A stretch of DNA of 64,000 nt from Chitinophagaceae bacterium (GCA_023957755.1 JAMLGT010000011.1:1-64000), one strand, 5' to 3'; counted from the first letter of the stretch, positions 52,814-62,404 are shown. Numbers and translations: made by a program. Notes: generated by a model not told the origin, from the letters alone.

Positions 52814-53443
52814 TTAGAGTTGCTGCCACTTTGGGAAAAATCTATCTAGTATAACCATCGTGGCTATCGTGCATACCACACCAATTGCAGAACCTGCCAC
52901 TACATCTTCGGGGAAGTGCTGGCCGAGATAGATTCTGCTATAACCGATAAGGATGGCCATCATCAGAAAGATGAATGAGTAGGATTTGTTTTTTAACAAA
53001 AAAGCCAACGATGCTGCTACAGCAAAAGCGGCGGCAGTATGGCCTGATGGAAATGAGTAAAAGTTGTGCAAAGTAATCTGGCCGAGGAAATAAGGATAGT
53101 CGATGTGCTGTTGTTGTAAGAAAAGGGACGGCCTGGGAGAAGGTGAAATAATTTTTATCAGTTGTACAATGATTCCGGATACTGCAAATGAGGCAAGGAG
53201 CAGCAGAGAATGGCGTTTAGCTTTGAGAATAAAAAGCAACACCCCCAGCGCAGCGATGAAGAGCCCGTCGCCCAGTGTGGTTATGACGCGGAAGGTATAG
53301 TCAAGGAAGGTGTTGTGAAGAGGGTTTGCAGTGATGAAGGAACTGGCCTTATCAAAATTGTACAGGTAAATCAGCCCCAGCAGGATGAAGAGGAGCCAGC
53401 CGATAATAAACTGATAGTTTTTTTGAATCAGGCGTACAATCAT
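52814..53443 (-). CDS. PAP2-family membrane phosphatase
   Basis: 209 residues, about six helices. The three-part phosphatase motif is complete: K-x6-R-P in KIISPSPRPSLF, PSGH in FPSGHTAAAFAV and S-R-x5-H-x3-D in YSRIYLGQHFPEDVV. Substrates of such enzymes are undecaprenyl-pyrophosphate, phosphatidic acid or phosphatidylglycerol phosphate; which one is not clear. TATTTTTG at 53452-53459 (minus) is a possible -7 element overlapping the region just before the ATG. Confidence 0.9.
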   Translation of the reverse strand: MIVRLIQKNYQFIIGWLLFILLGLIYLYNFDKASSFITANPLHNTFLDYTFRVITTLGDGLFIAALGVLLFILKAKRHSLLLLASFAVSGIIVQLIKIISPSPRPSLFLQQQHIDYPYFLGQITLHNFYSFPSGHTAAAFAVAASLAFLLKNKSYSFIFLMMAILIGYSRIYLGQHFPEDVVAGSAIGVVCTIATMVILDRFFPKWQQL

Positions 53444-53730
53444 GATGGTTGCAAAAATAACGGATAGGGCGGTGTATATAAAATATTAGGGCAGGAAGGC
53501 CGGTATGGCAAGGTGATTTACGGGGAAACTATTTCCCACAAAGGATATAATCAGGGTCTCTTATTTTTTTTTATTAACTGATATGATTTCTTTACAATAT
53601 TTATACAAAGTGGCCGTTATGATAATAATGTGAGTGTCCGGAGCCGCTTGATACAGCGTAAATAGAGGAGGTTGGCGGTATGTGCGTGCTGGTTGGTAAA
53701 ATCCATTTAAATCCTAAATGTCTCTGTGCT

Positions 53731-53874
53731 ATGAGAAACCCCGGAAGGAATTTTATTATCCGTTTATTCCAAAGATTATTTATCAGACTGACTGAGAATC
53801 CTGAATACCGTTATGGTGGCAGATTTACCCATTTCAGGCCGAAGGAAGAAAACAAAAATCACTTATATTTGTGA
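53731..53874 (+). CDS. Candidate small ORF, 47-residue basic protein
   Basis: ATG at 53731. The N-terminal half RNFIIRLFQRLFIRL is a cationic amphipathic helix, the rest is polar. No clear ribosome site, and no known family. Its stop overlaps the TTTGTGAAT repeat described below. May be chance. It lies in a 700-base stretch without an obvious gene. Confidence 0.25.
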   Translation: MRNPGRNFIIRLFQRLFIRLTENPEYRYGGRFTHFRPKEENKNHLYL

Positions 53875-53908
53875 ATAAATTGTGAATAGTATTTTTACGA
53901 TTCACAAA
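53868..53908. repeat. Three TTGTGAAT elements, two direct and one inverted
   Basis: TTGTGAAT at 53869-53876 and 53880-53887, one helical turn (11 bases) apart, and the inverted copy ATTCACAA at 53900-53907. The outer pair extends to a perfect TTTGTGAAT / ATTCACAAA. They lie about 20 bases upstream of a predicted -33 box at 53926, where a response regulator or similar dimer could act. Confidence 0.5.
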
Positions 53909-53925
53909 ACTGGGTGATAATACGG

Positions 53926-53956
53926 TTGATTATATATTAAATAAATAGTTACTTTA
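53926..53956 (+). promoter_or_regulatory. Possible promoter of the 44-residue small gene (TTG-N20-TTACTTTA)
   Basis: TTG at 53926-53928 and TTACTTTA at 53949-53956, 20 bases apart, with two mismatches to the TAnnTTTG box. The TTGTGAAT repeat set lies just upstream. Confidence 0.3.
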
Positions 53957-54008
53957 ACGTTCCCATTAAATCCAAAACTATCTTTTATTCTCAAAATTGA
54001 ATTGCATC

Positions 54009-54143
54009 ATGAAAACCCAAGTTTACCAAAAGCGTTCGTTGGTGAGCCGCTTCCTCTCCCAACTAGGCAAGAACATTACTGCTTTATTCAACTCTAACGA
54101 TAAGAGGGAATTCCAGCGGTTGAAAAATTTTATTGCATCCTGA
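54009..54143 (+). CDS. Candidate small protein, 44 residues
   Basis: ATG at 54009; it encodes MKTQVYQKRSLVSRFLSQLG then KNITALFNSNDKREFQRLKNFIAS. Basic and amphipathic, helical, no membrane span and no known family. A plausible promoter and repeat set precede it. The stop codon TGA (54141-54143) abuts the convergent Snf2 gene stop. The codon use and spacing make it the most credible of the small frames here. Confidence 0.4.
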   Translation: MKTQVYQKRSLVSRFLSQLGKNITALFNSNDKREFQRLKNFIAS

Positions 54144-57100
54144 TTAAGAAAACAGATATTCTACATCTTCTCTTGTAAGAGATTTTACAAATGCCTGGTC
54201 ATCAGAGATTAATTCTTTTGCAAGTGTTTTCTTTCGTTCCTGTAGTTTAAGGATCTTGTCTTCGATAGTATCCTTGCAGATCATTCTGTATGCAAAAATA
54301 TTTTTGGTCTGCCCGATACGGTGTGTTCTGTCAATTGCTTGTTGCTCCACCGCGGGGTTCCACCACGGATCCACGATATATACATAGTCTGCTGCTGTAA
54401 GGTTAAGGCCCACACCTCCTGCCTTTAAAGAGATCAGAAATACCCTGCATGATTCATTGTGCTGAAAGTTCTGAATCGCCTTTTCTCTGTCTGTAGGGCT
54501 GGTACTTCCATCAAAGTATTCATAAGTGATTCCATCTTTCTCAAGTTGATGCTTTATTAATGCAAGCATACCCAGAAACTGAGAGAATACAAGCACCTTG
54601 TGTTCACCAATATTTTCAGTAAGTTCTCTGGAGAGTTCGCTTAACTTGATAGAATGGTTAGGATATTTTTCGTCTTCATTTAAGATTGCAGGGCTGTCGC
54701 AAATCTGCCTTAGCTTCATTAAGCCCTGGAGAATAGTGAGTTGAGATCGTGCCACCCCCTGTTGTTCGATTGACCCGATAATGCGTTCCCTGTACGCATC
54801 TCTGTATGAGTCGTAGATAGCTCTTTGCTTGTCTTCCATTTCGCAGAAGAGTATGGTCTCTGTTTTCTCCGGAAGGTCTTTGGCTACCTGTTCCTTTGTT
54901 CTTCTGAGTATAAACGGGTAGAGCAGCTTTCTGAGATGTTCCTTCTGCTCTTTTTCACCAAACTTGTCAATAGGAGTTGAGAATTCGTTCCTGAAAAATT
55001 CTACTGAGCCGAGTAGTCCTGGATTCAGGAAGTTCATCTGTGCGTACAGGTCAAAGGTGTTGTTCTGGAGTGGTGTACCACTCATGCAAATCTTGTTCTT
55101 TGCCTGAAGTAAACAGGCGGCTTTGGTCACTTTTGAAAAAGGATTCTTAATTGCCTGTGACTCGTCCAGAATAGCGTAGTCGAAAGGAATCTTCAGTAGC
55201 ATTTGGATATCACTGCGAAGGGTGCCGTAGGTAGTAATGATGATTTCATGGCTTTCCAATTCTTCCACATTCCGCGAACGCAGGCTACCGTGATGAATAT
55301 GGAAGTTCATGTCTGAGGTAAATTTCTTTATCTCATTCTCCCAGTTATAGATCAGGGTGGTGGGGCACACCACAAGCGCTTTCAGTCCGTGGTTATTTTC
55401 TTTGAAGTACAATAAAGCAGAAAGTGCCTGAGCTGTTTTTCCAAGCCCCATGTCATCTGCCAGTATGCCGCCCCAGCCTACTTCCTGCAAATAGCTCAGC
55501 CAGTGAAAGCCTGAAAGTTGGTACGGACGCAATTGTAGCAGCAGCCCTGCCGGTGGTTTTACTTCCGGAATAGACTTGAAATGTCTTAATCGCTCAAATT
55601 TTTCATCGAGAGCAAAACTGATTTCTGTTTCGTCTCTTCTTTCATAGAGGTCGTCTATGATGCTCAAGTGATATTTTGACAGCCTGAGGCTTTCTTTCTT
55701 CCCTTCGCCGAGTTTGAAGAGCAGGGAGTATTTGTTGATCCATTCTTCAGGAAGTACGCCCAGTGTGCCGTCGCCCAATTGTACGAATGATTGCTTATTG
55801 GCTAAGGCTTTCTGAATTTCTGCAATGCCAATCCTCTGATTGCCGAAGGATAGTTCTACCTGGGCATCAAACCAATCGATGTGGCTCGACAGGTGTATTT
55901 TGGTAGTTGGCCTTGCTGTATTGAACCTGTAATTTTTAAGTGCATCGAACCCGTAAACCGGAATTTTCTTTTCCTTCATCACGTCGATAAAAAGAAAGAA
56001 CCAGTTGTTTTTAAGCACGTCTGCACCCTTTAGTGCCAGTGCCTTGGTCTGTGGCTGGCTTACGAAGTGGCTGTGCAGGTTGTTTAGTGACTCTACAAAC
56101 GCATCTTCACTTGCAAGATCGCGCCTGATCAGCAAGACTTTTCCTTTGTCAGCTACAACGATGGTCTCCTTTTCGTCGGGCTTTACTGTAAATCCTTTGT
56201 AGGAAAATACAGGTTGAAAAAGCAGATAGTCGCCTTTTTCAATCAGTTGTACACTGATAACCGGTTCCCCTTCCTTAATCTCCAGAATGAACTTCTTCTC
56301 AAAGTCCACTCTGTAATTTTGAGTAAGCGGAATTACTACTTTGTCGAGAATGTCAGGCCACGCAGCCTGAGGTACCCGCAACGGGGTTCTGAATTTTTCG
56401 GCAATCAGGTTTTCAACCGGATCGGCCCACTGATACAGGCTGCCGTGAAAAAGAAGCAGCATATTTGACTCCCACTCGTTATCTGCCAGCAGGAAGGTTT
56501 GTGATTCCAGTTTTACCAGGCTTTCAAAAAGAATTTCTTGTTTGTCTTCAGACACTTCAAAGGAGAGTATCGGATTTGCGTCGCTGATGCTGACCTCCTC
56601 AAGATTATCGGTGATGAAACTCTTGCCTCTTGGCAAATAGAATACAGGCAAATCGTCTGTCAACTCAAAGAGTCTTTTGAGTTTGGGCAACAGGTACTCC
56701 GCCACCAGGAGTTTGGCGTCTTCCGAAAGCTGATCATCTGCCAGGTGATTAATATCATCCCAGATTCCACTGAAGGGCGAATTGCGGTTGAGGTATTTAT
56801 TTATCTCTGCCTGTTGCAGTTTCCTGGCCAGTTGAATTATCTGATTGCCCGTTTCGGCAAGGCCCTTAATTTGTTGCATACGCGACAGTTCTACCTGTGC
56901 CGCCTTTCCGACGATGCTATGCCTTTCCCGGTCATAGTTGACGGATATTACCTCGAAAGAAATATAAGGGAATAATTTCTCGTTTGCATTCAGCACCACT
57001 GTGATGATCGAGCTTGTGTCAGCTTCCGTTTTGTCGTCTGAGTCATCCTCCTGGACAAGTGTAGTACTGGCAGCAGGTACTGGTGTATGGAGCCTTGGCA

Positions 57101-57950
57101 CTGCGACGCGCTTAAGTGAAGCGTCCAGTACTTTCAGAAATGGTTTGCCATCTCTGTAGGTAAATTCAAATTTTCCTTCCCAGTCGTCTGCCAATGAGTA
57201 TCCGTATCCTTCCAGTAATTTTTCCTTTTGTCTGTCCCAGTTCTTAATCGAATCGAAGTAGTTAGCACCAAAATTGTTGAGGAGTTGTAGGAAGAGGGCA
57301 GTTTTGTGAACGCATAACGGGTATGCGTGCTCGTCGCATGTGCAACTGGTATCGAAATACTGGCTCTCATTCTTTTTGAGGATTACCTGAAAGGAGGTGC
57401 TTTTGTCTTTCAGTTCTGCAGTTACGGTTTCATTTTCTGCATGGAGAATATTGCATTTATTGGTTCGCAGAAAGTCGACTGCGGCTTCATAGTTAGCAGG
57501 CCCGGCAAGCATTCTGATAGATTTGAGGTCTATAAACTTACTTTTCAGAATGGTATGCTTTTGTTGATAATATGCAGGCCCCGCAATACCTACCAGGTTC
57601 TTATCAATCAGATCCTGCAAGAGGAAAAGGGCGGCTGCCTCGTGCTTGCAAATTTCACCCAGGTTGTAAGCGCATGAGCAACGTACAAGCATTTGCCTTG
57701 GAGATGTATAGTTTTGGATGTTTACTCTGTAATAAGTATTGTATATATCGTCTTTGACATGAAAGAAGGCGTTGCCTACAAGATCATCGTGCGAAGAAAG
57801 TTCTGCAAATCCATTTGCAAATATTTTCTTCCCTCTGCGAATGACTTCTTCGCTTCCTGCATTATATATGAATTTTATCAGAGAGGGTAAAGCCAAGGGT
57901 TCCGGGTTTAGTTCAGTTATTTCCAACCTTTGAAAAAAGGCAATTCGCAA
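54144..57950 (-). CDS. Snf2-family ATPase with two SWIM zinc-binding motifs
   Basis: 1268 residues. Two SWIM-type motifs: C-S-C-x-YNLGEIC-K-H around residues 88-105 and C-T-C-DEHAYPLC-V-H around 203-216. The Snf2 core follows from about 800: LADDMGLGKTAQ (Walker A, about 830), ILDESQAIKN (motif II, about 930), and helicase-C segments YFDGSTSPTDREKAI and SLKAGGVGLNLTAADYVY, DRTHRIGQT. DNA-translocating ATPase of the bacterial Snf2/HepA-like group; the job in the cell is not known. The start used is a TTG at 57950, but a promoter -7 box overlaps it, so a TTG at 57926 is also plausible. Confidence 0.9.
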   Translation of the reverse strand: MRIAFFQRLEITELNPEPLALPSLIKFIYNAGSEEVIRRGKKIFANGFAELSSHDDLVGNAFFHVKDDIYNTYYRVNIQNYTSPRQMLVRCSCAYNLGEICKHEAAALFLLQDLIDKNLVGIAGPAYYQQKHTILKSKFIDLKSIRMLAGPANYEAAVDFLRTNKCNILHAENETVTAELKDKSTSFQVILKKNESQYFDTSCTCDEHAYPLCVHKTALFLQLLNNFGANYFDSIKNWDRQKEKLLEGYGYSLADDWEGKFEFTYRDGKPFLKVLDASLKRVAVPRLHTPVPAASTTLVQEDDSDDKTEADTSSIITVVLNANEKLFPYISFEVISVNYDRERHSIVGKAAQVELSRMQQIKGLAETGNQIIQLARKLQQAEINKYLNRNSPFSGIWDDINHLADDQLSEDAKLLVAEYLLPKLKRLFELTDDLPVFYLPRGKSFITDNLEEVSISDANPILSFEVSEDKQEILFESLVKLESQTFLLADNEWESNMLLLFHGSLYQWADPVENLIAEKFRTPLRVPQAAWPDILDKVVIPLTQNYRVDFEKKFILEIKEGEPVISVQLIEKGDYLLFQPVFSYKGFTVKPDEKETIVVADKGKVLLIRRDLASEDAFVESLNNLHSHFVSQPQTKALALKGADVLKNNWFFLFIDVMKEKKIPVYGFDALKNYRFNTARPTTKIHLSSHIDWFDAQVELSFGNQRIGIAEIQKALANKQSFVQLGDGTLGVLPEEWINKYSLLFKLGEGKKESLRLSKYHLSIIDDLYERRDETEISFALDEKFERLRHFKSIPEVKPPAGLLLQLRPYQLSGFHWLSYLQEVGWGGILADDMGLGKTAQALSALLYFKENNHGLKALVVCPTTLIYNWENEIKKFTSDMNFHIHHGSLRSRNVEELESHEIIITTYGTLRSDIQMLLKIPFDYAILDESQAIKNPFSKVTKAACLLQAKNKICMSGTPLQNNTFDLYAQMNFLNPGLLGSVEFFRNEFSTPIDKFGEKEQKEHLRKLLYPFILRRTKEQVAKDLPEKTETILFCEMEDKQRAIYDSYRDAYRERIIGSIEQQGVARSQLTILQGLMKLRQICDSPAILNEDEKYPNHSIKLSELSRELTENIGEHKVLVFSQFLGMLALIKHQLEKDGITYEYFDGSTSPTDREKAIQNFQHNESCRVFLISLKAGGVGLNLTAADYVYIVDPWWNPAVEQQAIDRTHRIGQTKNIFAYRMICKDTIEDKILKLQERKKTLAKELISDDQAFVKSLTREDVEYLFS

Positions 57951-57978
57951 AGGTAATGAAACTCCTTATTCTTTTCAA
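57948..57978 (-). promoter_or_regulatory. Promoter of the Snf2 gene (TTG-N20-TACCTTTG)
   Basis: On the minus strand TTG (57976-57978) and TACCTTTG (57948-57955) are 20 bases apart. The -7 box overlaps the TTG codon at 57950, so if this promoter is used the true start must lie downstream, for example the TTG at 57926. Confidence 0.5.
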
Positions 57979-58026
57979 GAGGCAAAGTATCAAAGTTGTG
58001 ATGAATCGGGCGGCCGTGAGGTGGAA

Positions 58027-58779
58027 TTACTCTGTGGAGCAGGCTTTCAGCCTGCCATTTTCGTATTTTACCAGTACGTCGGCGTTATCATGTGTCAGGC
58101 AGTATCTCAGGTCTTTTTCTGCTCCGAAGCCCATTAGCCTGTGATAGTGTGATGCGTTTTGGTACCTCATAAATCCGAATAAATCTGTTTTAGCTGTTTC
58201 GTACAGCGATGCAGCGATGTGTGACGCATCACAATTAACCGTAAAGTCGCCCTTCAGTTGTGATACTACAGCACCTGCAAAAAGGGTGTCTTCGATGTTT
58301 ATCTTGTCTTTCCATGCCGCGCAGGCAAGGATCACATTTTTTTTGCAGTTACCGAGATAGCGCACTACAGAGGAGAAGTTACAGAAGGAACCTGTGATAA
58401 TCTCATCCGCATCGGCAGCTAATGCCATGTGGAGCAGCCGGGTACCGTTGGTGGTGGTAAGTACCAGGGTCTTTCCTTCGATAAATTCGCGACTGTAGTC
58501 AAAAGGGGTATTGCCAAATTGTAACCCCTCAGCGATTTTTCCATCGCGCTCTCCGGCACTCACTGCTTCCATTTGTTTGCTCAGCCTGATGCACGCTGCT
58601 ATACTATCTACAGGGATAATCTCCTTTGCACCGTTGTGGAGTGCTGTGGCTATGGTGCTGGTTGCACGAAGTATGTCAATAATTACTACAATTGATTGTT
58701 TAAGGTCGTATAAGTGCAACAGTGATGGGGTCATCACGGTAAATAATGTGGGTTTGTCAGCAAAAGGGGCATCAGCCAT
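58027..58779 (-). CDS. comB: ComB-type 2-phosphosulfolactate phosphatase
   Basis: 250 residues with the ComB signatures VVIIDILRATSTIATALHNGAKEIIPV, LSKQMEAVSAGERDGKIAEGLQFGNTP and TLVLTTTNGTRLLH. In methanogens it removes phosphate from 2-phosphosulfolactate in coenzyme M synthesis; bacteria that carry it make sulfolactate or use it on another substrate. No ComA or ComC is near. It lies 29 bases downstream of gcvT and 76 bases upstream of the Snf2 gene, all in the same direction. The start could be up to 15 codons further in. Confidence 0.88.
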   Translation of the reverse strand: MADAPFADKPTLFTVMTPSLLHLYDLKQSIVVIIDILRATSTIATALHNGAKEIIPVDSIAACIRLSKQMEAVSAGERDGKIAEGLQFGNTPFDYSREFIEGKTLVLTTTNGTRLLHMALAADADEIITGSFCNFSSVVRYLGNCKKNVILACAAWKDKINIEDTLFAGAVVSQLKGDFTVNCDASHIAASLYETAKTDLFGFMRYQNASHYHRLMGFGAEKDLRYCLTHDNADVLVKYENGRLKACSTE

Positions 58780-58808
58780 GGCTAAAGAAAGTTTTGCGTG
58801 TGGTGCTA

Positions 58809-59897
58809 CTATTCAAAAGGCATCTTTACTACCCGGGCATTAAGAAATTTGTCACGAACCTTTATCAGCACGTCCGTGCCTATTGGTGAGTTTGGCAGAG
58901 TCACATATCCTATAGCAATAGGTTTTTGCAACGAAGGAGCTTGTGTGCCGCTCGTCACGTGTCCAATAAGATTGTGATTGGTGTCAAAGATTTCGTATCC
59001 ATGACGTGGTACTCCTCTATCGAGCAGCTCTATCCCTACCAGTTTACGCGTAATACCCGTTTCTTTTAGTTGCAGGGTTTTTTCTTTTCCCACAAAGGAA
59101 TCCTTACTGAGCTTGGTAATCCATCCCAGGCCTGCTTCAAGTGGAGAGGTGGTGTCATCAATATCGTTTCCATAAAGACAATAGCCCATTTCTAGCCGAA
59201 GCGTGTCTCTTGCGGCAAGGCCGATGGGCCTCAGCCCGGCATCTTTTCCTGCTTCAAAAATTGCATTCCATACTTTCTCCGGGTTGCCGTCATTGTCTTC
59301 AAAATATATTTCTATACCTCCGGAGCCGGTATATCCGGTTGCACTGATAATCACATCAGGCACACCTGCGAAAGTGCCAATTGCAAAGTGATAGTACTTC
59401 AGATTCAGGATATCTACATTTGTAAGTGGTTGTAATAACTTGGTAGCCTCCGGCCCCTGGATTGCCAGCAGGCAGGTTTTATCTGAGATGTTTTCAAGTG
59501 TGGCTCCGTCTGTATTATGACTGCTGATCCAGCTCCAGTCTTTTTCGATATTAGCTGCATTTACTACAACCAGATACTTTTCATTTTCGGCCAGACAGTA
59601 TATAATGAGATCATCTATAATGCCACCATTGTCATTTAGCATGCACGAGTATTGTGCCCTGCCATTTTCCAGTTTAGAAGCATCATTGGTGGTCACGCGT
59701 TGAATCAGATTAAGAGCGTGGGGGCCGCTGACGATGAATTCGCCCATGTGGCTTACATCAAAGACACCTGCATTTTTTCTTACCGTTTCATGTTCCTGAT
59801 TTATTCCGGTATAGTTGATGGGCATATTGTATCCGGCAAACGGTGCCATCTTTGCGCCAAGCGCAATGTGAAGGTGTGTAAATGGAGTATTCTTCAT
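58809..59897 (-). CDS. gcvT: Aminomethyltransferase (glycine cleavage T protein)
   Basis: 362 residues, usual length. Folate-binding fold with [75 protein letters not shown] and [19 protein letters not shown]. It transfers the aminomethyl group to THF, releasing ammonia, in the glycine cleavage system. gcvH and gcvP are not in the window. tRNA-Arg lies directly upstream. Confidence 0.96.
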   Translation of the reverse strand: MKNTPFTHLHIALGAKMAPFAGYNMPINYTGINQEHETVRKNAGVFDVSHMGEFIVSGPHALNLIQRVTTNDASKLENGRAQYSCMLNDNGGIIDDLIIYCLAENEKYLVVVNAANIEKDWSWISSHNTDGATLENISDKTCLLAIQGPEATKLLQPLTNVDILNLKYYHFAIGTFAGVPDVIISATGYTGSGGIEIYFEDNDGNPEKVWNAIFEAGKDAGLRPIGLAARDTLRLEMGYCLYGNDIDDTTSPLEAGLGWITKLSKDSFVGKEKTLQLKETGITRKLVGIELLDRGVPRHGYEIFDTNHNLIGHVTSGTQAPSLQKPIAIGYVTLPNSPIGTDVLIKVRDKFLNARVVKMPFE

Positions 59898-59912
59898 GAT
59901 AATGTTGATTCG

Positions 59913-59984
59913 TGGCCTCGCCAGGAATCGAACCTGGATCTGGAGCTTCGGAAACTCTTATACTATCCATTGTACTACGAGGCC
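59913..59984 (-). tRNA. tRNA-Arg (CCG)
   Basis: On the minus strand a 72-base cloverleaf: acceptor GGCCTCG pairs with CGAGGCC, D arm near GTACAATGGATAGTAT, anticodon loop TTCCGAA, T arm CCAGGTTCGATTCCTGG. Anticodon CCG reads CGG arginine codons. The outermost pair of the anticodon stem (A with C) does not pair. Confidence 0.92.
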
Positions 59985-60191
59985 GCTCTTGTAAAAGGAT
60001 TGCAAAACTACTATAAATTTGTCCATATCGCCCCTGAAGCAGGAGCTTTCTGATGGCTTGCTTAAATAAATGATTCCACATCAAAAAAACAGTGAAATAA
60101 GAAAGTTAGTCAGGAAATGGTTAATGCCGCATGGGTATTGAATTGCGGGGACTTATCTGATAGCAAATTTCATTCCAGAATTTTTAATTAT

Positions 60192-60199
60192 TATCTTTG
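60192..60199 (+). promoter_or_regulatory. Probable -7 element (TATCTTTG) of rpoN
   Basis: TATCTTTG fits TAnnTTTG, 29 bases before the rpoN ATG; the -33 position reads ATTTCA, weak. Confidence 0.4.
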
Positions 60200-60227
60200 C
60201 CGATAGAGAACAAACCGGAATAAAAGC

Positions 60228-61718
60228 ATGGCACTAAGCCAGAGATTAACGCAGAAACTTACACAAAAGCTGTCACCTCAGCAGATTCAGCTCATGAAAC
60301 TGTTGCAGGTACCTACTGCCCATCTGGAAGAACGGATAAAGGAAGAAATTGAAGAAAATCCCGCATTAGACACACTGGAAGATTCGTATGACGATAATGA
60401 TAGTGACTTAAACGAGGATTACGATGAAGCAGGAGACCTGGATGGAGATGAGGATCCCGATGGAAGCGAAGATGAATATGAGAATATTGATATTTCAGAG
60501 TATGTAACGGATGGGGATGACGAAGTAGGGGATTATAAGTACAGGGATGATAATTATGGAGGAAAGGAGAATACCGTGATTCAGCAGCGCGTGGAGACTT
60601 CTTTTTTCGACATTCTTAAGCAACAACTATTAATGCTCGACCTGGATGCCCATCAAAAGAAGGTTGCGGAGCAAATTATTGGAAGCATTGAAGATGATGG
60701 GTATCTGAAGCGGCCATTGGCTTCCATTGCAGATGACCTGGCCTTCAGGCAGAATGTGGAAACCAATGAAAAGGAAGTAAAGCAGTTGCTCGAACTAATC
60801 CAGCAGTTTGACCCCCCGGGGGTGGGAGCGCGTAACCTGCAGGAGTGTCTGTTATTACAACTACAGCGCAAACAGAAAGAGGGTTATGATGTGGGGCTGG
60901 CCATAGAGATAATCAAAAAATACTTCGAGGAGTTCACTAAGAAACACTATGAAAAAATTGAGAAATCGCTGGGGATAGATAGTGAACAGCTTAGAGAGGT
61001 CATTGGTCAGATTATTAAACTCAATCCCAAACCCGGTATTCAGATTGGCGACACCAATAAGATTGAAACTTATATTATTCCTGATTTTTTTGTACAGAAT
61101 TTTAATGGCAAACTGGAGGTAATATTAAACTCCAGAAATGCGCCCGACCTTAGGATTAGTGAGGGATACAGGGATATGCTCAGGGATTATGAGAAAAGAG
61201 GTAAGAAAGATAAAAGACAGAAGGAAACAGTGCTCTTCATCAAGAGAAAGATTGACAGCGCAAAGTGGTTTATCGATGCCATTAAGCAGCGCCAGCATAC
61301 ACTGCTTTCCACAATGGAAGCCATTGTGGATTACCAGCGAGATTTTTTTCTTTCAGGAGAAGATACAGACATGAAGCCTATGATTCTGAAAGATATCGCA
61401 GAAAGCACCGGCCTTGATATTTCTACAGTTAGCCGCGTAGCATCGAGTAAATTTGTTCAGACAGAATTTGGAACCTATCGGTTGAAGTTTTTCTTTAGTG
61501 AGAGTCTGGTCACCGATTCGGGAGAAGAAGTGAGTACAAGAGAAGTGAAAAAGATACTGAGCGACCTTATTGAAGGAGAGAATAAACGAAAACCTCTGAG
61601 CGACGAAAAATTAACAACCGAATTGCAGATAAAGGGATATCAAATTGCCCGAAGAACAGTGGCTAAATATCGTGAGCAACTGGGCGTTCCGGTTGCGAGG
61701 TTAAGAAAGGAGTTATAA
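60228..61718 (+). CDS. rpoN: RNA polymerase sigma-54 factor
   Basis: 496 residues. Glutamine-rich region I (QKLSPQQIQLMKLLQVPTAHL), a very acidic region II (about 45-110), the core-binding part, the helix-turn-helix DIAESTGLDISTVSRVASSKFVQ and the RpoN box ARRTVAKYREQL near the C-terminus. It directs polymerase to -24/-12 promoters and needs enhancer-binding ATPases, none of which are in this window. The next gene starts two bases after its stop. Confidence 0.96.
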   Translation: MALSQRLTQKLTQKLSPQQIQLMKLLQVPTAHLEERIKEEIEENPALDTLEDSYDDNDSDLNEDYDEAGDLDGDEDPDGSEDEYENIDISEYVTDGDDEVGDYKYRDDNYGGKENTVIQQRVETSFFDILKQQLLMLDLDAHQKKVAEQIIGSIEDDGYLKRPLASIADDLAFRQNVETNEKEVKQLLELIQQFDPPGVGARNLQECLLLQLQRKQKEGYDVGLAIEIIKKYFEEFTKKHYEKIEKSLGIDSEQLREVIGQIIKLNPKPGIQIGDTNKIETYIIPDFFVQNFNGKLEVILNSRNAPDLRISEGYRDMLRDYEKRGKKDKRQKETVLFIKRKIDSAKWFIDAIKQRQHTLLSTMEAIVDYQRDFFLSGEDTDMKPMILKDIAESTGLDISTVSRVASSKFVQTEFGTYRLKFFFSESLVTDSGEEVSTREVKKILSDLIEGENKRKPLSDEKLTTELQIKGYQIARRTVAKYREQLGVPVARLRKEL

Positions 61719-61720
61719 AG

Positions 61721-62404
61721 GTGACAACGGTGACAACGAGTAATGAATCAAAGACGGTAGGATTAGTGGCGCAGCCCCTTGCCTTGCGAATCCCTGCAAT
61801 GGCGATAAGTATCGTTTTTCATCCTCTCTTTATACCGGTTATAGCAATTACCTATCTGGCTTACATACAGCAGGGTGTATTTACCGGCATTCCTGATAGA
61901 GATAAAGATTTGATCATTGCCAGAGTCGCAGTAAACACTGTGTTCTTTCCTCTGGTGACTGTATTGTTATTAAAAGGTGTGGGCTTTATTAAATCTGTCT
62001 TTCTACGTACCCGTAGAGAAAGGATTATTCCTTATGTGGCGACCAATATCTTTTACTTCTGGATTTTTATGGTATTCAAAAACCAGCCTTATATACCGGC
62101 GCATGCAACCTCTTTTATCCTTGGTGTTTTTTTAGCCTCTTCTGCCGGATTGGTTTTAAACAGTTTCTTTAAGATTAGTATGCATACTTTGGGTATGGGT
62201 ACTCTGACAGGATTTCTGCTTCTTTTTATACTTACCGGATTCCCGGGGAGTACTTTTATGCCGTTTATGGTATTAATTTTGGTTTCCGGATTGGTAGGTA
62301 CCTCGAGGATGATTCTTAGTGACCATACACTCTTTGATTTGGGGAGTGGTTTTCTGGTAGGGATTGTTTCTCAGGTTTTAGCGGCCTATATATTTTTCAG
62401 TTAA
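61721..62404 (+). CDS. Polytopic membrane protein, unknown function
   Basis: 227 residues starting at GTG (61721), with a second GTG three codons on. About six or seven membrane helices; segments FHPLFIPVIAITYLAY, RTRRERIIPYVATNIFYFW and RMILSDHTLFDLGSGFLVG. The last resembles part of the third motif of PAP2-type phosphatases, but the PSGH motif is replaced by unrelated sequence, so no enzyme role is claimed. Follows rpoN by two bases, so probably cotranscribed. Confidence 0.7.
   Translation: MTTVTTSNESKTVGLVAQPLALRIPAMAISIVFHPLFIPVIAITYLAYIQQGVFTGIPDRDKDLIIARVAVNTVFFPLVTVLLLKGVGFIKSVFLRTRRERIIPYVATNIFYFWIFMVFKNQPYIPAHATSFILGVFLASSAGLVLNSFFKISMHTLGMGTLTGFLLLFILTGFPGSTFMPFMVLILVSGLVGTSRMILSDHTLFDLGSGFLVGIVSQVLAAYIFFS

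Noticed and set aside
61721-62404. PAP2-type phosphatase call for the membrane protein after rpoN
   Set aside because: Only a weak third-motif likeness is present; the K-x6-RP and PSGH motifs are missing.
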